This document shows positions 60,836 through 64,000 of a stretch of DNA of 64,000 nt, piece by piece. The position numbers and the translations under genes were made by a program. This stretch comes from Bryobacterales bacterium (GTDB taxonomy: Bacteria; Acidobacteriota; Terriglobia; Bryobacterales; Bryobacteraceae). The stretch lies in the NCBI GenBank assembly GCA_003164035.1, contig PLRS01000093.1, positions 1-64,000 on the forward strand, in the 5' to 3' direction. Positions within the stretch are counted from its first letter, which is position 1. Each line of letters begins with the position of its first letter. Below the pieces are notes generated by a model. It saw nothing but the letters and a program-made list of their open reading frames with translations, searched no databases and was not told the DNA's origin.

Positions 60836-62335
60836 ATGAATGGATTTTCAGATCCGAATTCCAGGAAATCGACCCCTGTCAGGACGGTTATGAGCATACG
60901 TCTATCTAACGGAACCGAAATCCCCATCGAAATGCACAAAGTGCGCATTGTGCAGAAAGTCCGCCTGGCGCCTGCCCGCGAACGGTTGAAAGCGATTGAG
61001 GAGGCGGGGTACAACACGTTCCTGCTCCGGTCGCGCGACTTGTTTCTCGACATGCTGACCGATAGCGGCACCAATGCCATGAGCGACAATCAGTTAGCCG
61101 CCATGATGCAGTCCGACGACGCCTACGCGGGTTCGGAGAGCTTTTACCGGCTGCTCGACGCAGTGGGTGAGATCTTCGGTTACCAGTATCTGCTGCCCGC
61201 CCACCAGGGCCGCGCCGCCGAGCACCTGCTGGCCAAGGCGTTCGTCAAGCCAGGCCAGGTGGTGCCCATGAATTATCACTTCACCACCACCAAGGCGCAT
61301 TTCGACCTGGCCGGCGGCAAGGTGCTGGAGCTTTATGGGCCGGAGGCGCTGAACACGGAAAGCACCTGCCCGTTCAAAGGAAACATGGACCTCGGCCGGC
61401 TGCGCGACGCCATCGCCAAAGCCGGGCCCGCCAATGTCTCGTTCGTGCGCATGGAGGCCACCACCAATCTCATCGGCGGCCAACCGTTCTCGCTCGAGAA
61501 CCTGCGCCAGGTGAAGGCGTTGATCGAGCCCCTGGGCATTTTCCTGGTGGTCGATGCCAGCCTGATTTCCGAAAACGCCTACTTCATTCGCCAGCGCGAG
61601 CCCGGGTACGAAAACACGTCCATCCGCGATATCATCCGGGAAATCATGAGCGTCGCCGACCTCTGCTACCTTTCCGGACGCAAGAGTTGCGCCGTTCGCG
61701 GCGGCATGATCGCCACCAACCGCAAGGATCTCTATGAAGCCATCCGGCCCTGGCTGCCGGTGTACGAGGGCTTCTTCACCTACGGCGGCATGTCGTCGAA
61801 AGAGATCGAGGCGATGGCGGTCGGCATGCGGGAAATGACCGAGCTCGAAGTCGCCGGCTCCTCGGCGGACGCCATCAAATATTTCCTCAGTTTGCTGCAG
61901 GAGAAGGGTATCCCCGTGGTTACGCCCGCCGGAGGGCTGGCATGCCACATCGACGCCATGCGATTTATCGACCACGTGCCGCAGTCCGAATATCCCGCCG
62001 GCGCCCTGGCGGCCGCGGTCTATATCGCCTCCGGCATCCGCGGCATGGAGCGAGGCTCGGTATCGATGGATCGCGACGCGGAAGGGAACGACGTTCCCTC
62101 GGACCTGGAACTGGTTCGGCTCGCCGTGCCCCGGCGGGTCTTCACCATGTCTCACTACCAATACGCCGCCGACCGTCTCGAGTGGCTCTACGCCCACCGC
62201 CGCCTGATCGGTGGCCTGGAGTTCCGCGAAGAGCCGCCGGTGCTCCGCTTCTTCGCCGGCCTGCTGAAGCCCAAAGGCGATTGGGGCGCCGCCCTAGCCC
62301 AGGCGTTCGAGGACGACTTCGGCCCGAGCTGCTGA
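60836..62335 (+). CDS. Divergent tryptophanase/tyrosine phenol-lyase family enzyme
   Basis: A 499-residue PLP-dependent beta-eliminating lyase homologue. Shared segments are FLDMLTDSGTNAMSD, GYQYLLPAHQGRAAEHLL, CPFKGNMDLGRL, ISENAYFIRQREPGYE, and the PLP lysine Lys283 (SGRKSCAVRGG). Two points differ from characterised TnaA/TPL: the Arg of the D-x-x-R cofactor motif is Leu (VVDASLISENAY), and the residue after the PLP lysine is Ser, not Asp. Substrate may differ from Trp/Tyr. ATG 60890, with AGGA upstream, is an alternative start. It is transcribed alone. Confidence 0.88.
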   Translation: MNGFSDPNSRKSTPVRTVMSIRLSNGTEIPIEMHKVRIVQKVRLAPARERLKAIEEAGYNTFLLRSRDLFLDMLTDSGTNAMSDNQLAAMMQSDDAYAGSESFYRLLDAVGEIFGYQYLLPAHQGRAAEHLLAKAFVKPGQVVPMNYHFTTTKAHFDLAGGKVLELYGPEALNTESTCPFKGNMDLGRLRDAIAKAGPANVSFVRMEATTNLIGGQPFSLENLRQVKALIEPLGIFLVVDASLISENAYFIRQREPGYENTSIRDIIREIMSVADLCYLSGRKSCAVRGGMIATNRKDLYEAIRPWLPVYEGFFTYGGMSSKEIEAMAVGMREMTELEVAGSSADAIKYFLSLLQEKGIPVVTPAGGLACHIDAMRFIDHVPQSEYPAGALAAAVYIASGIRGMERGSVSMDRDAEGNDVPSDLELVRLAVPRRVFTMSHYQYAADRLEWLYAHRRLIGGLEFREEPPVLRFFAGLLKPKGDWGAALAQAFEDDFGPSC

Positions 62336-62399
62336 ACAGGCTCGTTTCTCGTCCCACAAGTTCGGCGGGGAACGCGCGCGGTTGTTCTGTAATAGCTGT

Positions 62400-62490
62400 G
62401 CCAACCGCTCCCTTACGGTCGCGGCTCGGTTACGGGCGCCGCGAGTTTACGGTGACTTACCGAGCCGCGACCGTGAGGGAGTCGGTTGGC
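62400..62490. repeat. Palindromic repeat, family A
   Basis: GCCAACCGCTCCCTTACGGT and the complementary arm CCGAGCCGCGACCGTGAGGG...GGTTGGC are at 62400-62429 and 62459-62490. A short ACCGCCAACCGC follows at 62515. It lies between the convergent lyase and ThuA genes. Confidence 0.88.
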
Positions 62491-62537
62491 GGTGACTGGA
62501 ATACTTATTCCCTTACCGCCAACCGCACACAATGGTA

Positions 62538-63401
62538 TTAGCGCGCTGGGCGCGGGTGGGGCTTGGTGCTGCCCTCCGTCATGCCCAGCACCCAGCGGAT
62601 GGCCTCGAAATACATCTTCGAGATATCGGGGTCGTCCCACGCTTCGTTGGTGTGGCCCAGAGTGGAATAAAATACCCGCCCGTTGCCGTACGTCTTGGCG
62701 TAGGCTACGACAAAATCGCGGTCGGCGCGGTGGATGCGAGGGTTGTTGTCGTAGTTCAGCTTGGTCTCGTCCAACCGCAGCAGCACGTTGACGTTATCGC
62801 GCGACCAGTTCTTGAGCTGGTAGATTTCGTCGCGCTTCAGGAAGGCTTTCGGGAAATGGCGCACGGCGGGAAAATCGGGGTCCTCCAGAATGATGGGCGC
62901 ATCGAAGGTCATCCAGGGGTGCTGGTCGAACCAGCCGCCGCTCAGCACGCCGTACTCCGGCCACTTGTAGTTGGAGTCGTTCGAAGCGTGAACGCCCACG
63001 AAGCCGCGTCCGTCCTCGTGGACGAAGCTGAGCAGGTCGGCTTTCTGCTGGTCGTCGAGGTCCATCTCGCCGGTGGTGCTGGCGAAGACCACGGCGTCGA
63101 AATCGGGTAGCGTTTTGGCGTTGGCTTCCAATTTCTTCTTCGTGAGCAGTTCGGTGTCGGTGCGCAGGTAGGCGTCCCACAGGCCCGTGTCATGGCCCCA
63201 TTTCCAGATGCTCGCCATGGCGACGGGCACCGAATCGTGCTGGTATCCGTGGGTTTGGCCGATCACCAGGATGCGTTTTTTCACCCGTGCGGCGGGCGCT
63301 GCCGGGCGGGGTGCGGCCGCGGGTGGGGTTTGGGCGAATCCGACAGCCAGCAGGCTGGCGGCAAAGGCGCCGAGCAGGGCTGGACGAATGACGTACTTCA
63401 T
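62538..63401 (-). CDS. Exported ThuA-like (trehalose-utilisation, glutamine-amidotransferase-fold) protein
   Basis: A 287-residue protein with signal MKYVIRPALLGAFAASLLAVGFAQ and a Pro/Ala linker. The ThuA fold follows: KRILVIGQTHGYQHDSV, DFDAVVFASTTGEMDLDDQQ, GFVGVHASNDSNYKWPEYG, WSRDNVNVLLRLDE, GRVFYSTLGHTNEAWDDPD. ThuA-domain proteins in Acidobacteria and Planctomycetes accompany sugar or polymer use; the reaction is not established. The frame extends to 63719 through a family D repeat. ATG 63401 is chosen because of the signal peptide and the TATCTT box six bases upstream. Confidence 0.92.
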   Translation of the reverse strand: MKYVIRPALLGAFAASLLAVGFAQTPPAAAPRPAAPAARVKKRILVIGQTHGYQHDSVPVAMASIWKWGHDTGLWDAYLRTDTELLTKKKLEANAKTLPDFDAVVFASTTGEMDLDDQQKADLLSFVHEDGRGFVGVHASNDSNYKWPEYGVLSGGWFDQHPWMTFDAPIILEDPDFPAVRHFPKAFLKRDEIYQLKNWSRDNVNVLLRLDETKLNYDNNPRIHRADRDFVVAYAKTYGNGRVFYSTLGHTNEAWDDPDISKMYFEAIRWVLGMTEGSTKPHPRPAR

Positions 63402-63407
63402 AGCGCT

Positions 63408-63413
63408 AAGATA
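63408..63413 (-). promoter_or_regulatory. -10 box of the ThuA-like gene, leaderless geometry
   Basis: TATCTT on the minus strand, exactly six bases before ATG 63401. Confidence 0.45.
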
Positions 63414-63497
63414 GCTCCTCCGGCCCGATTCTACCGCCATGACGGGTCGTCCGGGACAGGCGGATCGGCGGCGCATAGACGCTAACTTAGCCCCAAC

Positions 63498-63733
63498 GTG
63501 GCGCACGCACTTCTGCGTGCCGCGTCGAGACTCGTCTCGACGCGCTTTGGTTCGATTGGAAGACTCCCCTTCGTGGCGCGATTCCGAGCCCTCAGACACA
63601 CGTCTCCGTCGAAAGGTACAAGCGCGCCGCTGTTTCTCGCCCACGCAGCGCGACAGCCCCGGTCCGAGCGCAGGCGTCGAGAAAAGTCTCGACGCGGCAC
63701 GCAGGAGTGCGTGCGCCACGTTAAGTTGGCGCC
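63498..63733. repeat. Long palindromic-end repeat, family D (copy 2)
   Basis: A 236-bp unit. GTGGCGCACGCACTTCTGCG at the left and its complement at the right end surround CGTCGAGACTCGTCTCGACG and TTTGGTTCGATTGG. It shares ends and middle with 40054-40240 but has ~50 bp more in the right half. It fills the 63402-63754 gap, where I see no gene. Confidence 0.85.
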
Positions 63734-63754
63734 TATGGGCCGGCCGGCCGGCGA

Positions 63755-64000
63755 TCAGGAGTTGGAGCTGCCGATTCCCGCGCTCTCGAGCGTACTGTTG
63801 ATGATCGACAGAGGGTTCAACGTCTGGTCCTGTCCCCCATTGGCCTGGTAGGCAGACAGGATCTGGGTTAGCGTCTGGGTCGCGCTGCTCGTGCTCGACG
63901 CGCTGCCGGAGCTGCTGCCGGTGACGGCTTGAGCCAAGTCCTGGATATTGGGCAATTGGCCGGTCTGGGAGGCAGTGGTGAAGTCGTTCGCCAGGGTGTT
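63755..64000 (-). CDS. C-terminal part of a Ser/Thr-rich protein (cut by right edge)
   Basis: The minus-strand frame is open from the window edge to a TAG at 63755-63757, giving 81 residues. It is rich in Ser, Thr and Gln (AVTGSSSGSASSTSSATQTL) and ends NPLSIINSTLESAGIGSSNS. The TTG at 63955 need not be a start, since the frame continues upstream (NTLANDFTTASQTGQ). The family is not recognised; its composition suggests a surface or secreted low-complexity region. Confidence 0.55.
   Translation of the reverse strand, partial: NTLANDFTTASQTGQLPNIQDLAQAVTGSSSGSASSTSSATQTLTQILSAYQANGGQDQTLNPLSIINSTLESAGIGSSNS

Overview
The window looks like a chromosome segment of an acidobacterium close to Candidatus Solibacter / Bryobacterales. 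The clues are high GC throughout, several secreted beta-propeller and protease proteins ending in the TIGR03437 C-terminal domain, a futalosine-pathway menaquinone gene (mqnC), many dispersed palindromic repeats, and mixed small operons. This assignment is an inference from gene content. I see no rRNA, tRNA, CRISPR array or prophage.

Layout. 1-4.3 kb: the end of an unrecognised gene, two palindromic repeats and a large secreted subtilisin. 4.4-7.4 kb: purM-purN and malate dehydrogenase. 7.4-8.7 kb: a DUF433/DUF5615 toxin-antitoxin-like pair with a frameshift, and a membrane protein. 8.7-9.8 kb: a four-gene bacterial microcompartment shell operon (one hexamer, three pentamers) without an enzyme. 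9.9-12.7 kb: lipoprotein, ABC permease and ATPase operon. 12.7-14.4 kb: a DUF3800 gene and an MNT/HEPN pair. 14.4-19.3 kb: KdsC-like phosphatase, gnd and a large BNR propeller protein. 19.5-21.6 kb: a MazEF-type pair and an ALDH7-type aldehyde dehydrogenase. 21.7-28 kb: SBBP/TIGR03437 protein, cupin, broken HicB, cysS with a Cys/Met PLP enzyme, and a PilZ protein.

28-36.6 kb: a kumamolisin-like S53 peptidase with a six-repeat propeller, an MBL-fold protein, a BNR protein coupled to a MoaD/ThiS-like protein, a frameshifted VOC protein, a beta-lactamase-family protein and an ACT protein. 36.9-42.7 kb: TIGR03118 and other propeller proteins, a tandem cyclophilin and an MFS transporter. 42.8-48.4 kb: NYN-domain protein, aconitase and a B12-binding radical SAM protein. 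48.8-51.5 kb: a three-gene restriction-modification-Vsr system. 51.5-64 kb: DUF1015, orphan BrnA, TolC, mqnC, an aminotransferase, a secreted GH32, a divergent tryptophanase-family lyase, ThuA and a partial gene at the right edge.

Many genes are housekeeping genes for purines, TCA, pentose phosphate, KDO, cysteine/methionine and menaquinone. They alternate with secreted proteins for polymer or peptide use (S8, S53, GH32, BNR, TolC) and defence or stress modules. Two things cut across the window. First, many starts have a -10 box 5-8 nt upstream, with ATG, GTG or TTG as the start codon, which predicts leaderless mRNAs. Second, at least five families of palindromic repeats fill the intergenic gaps, and one of them has MITE-like terminal inverted repeats.
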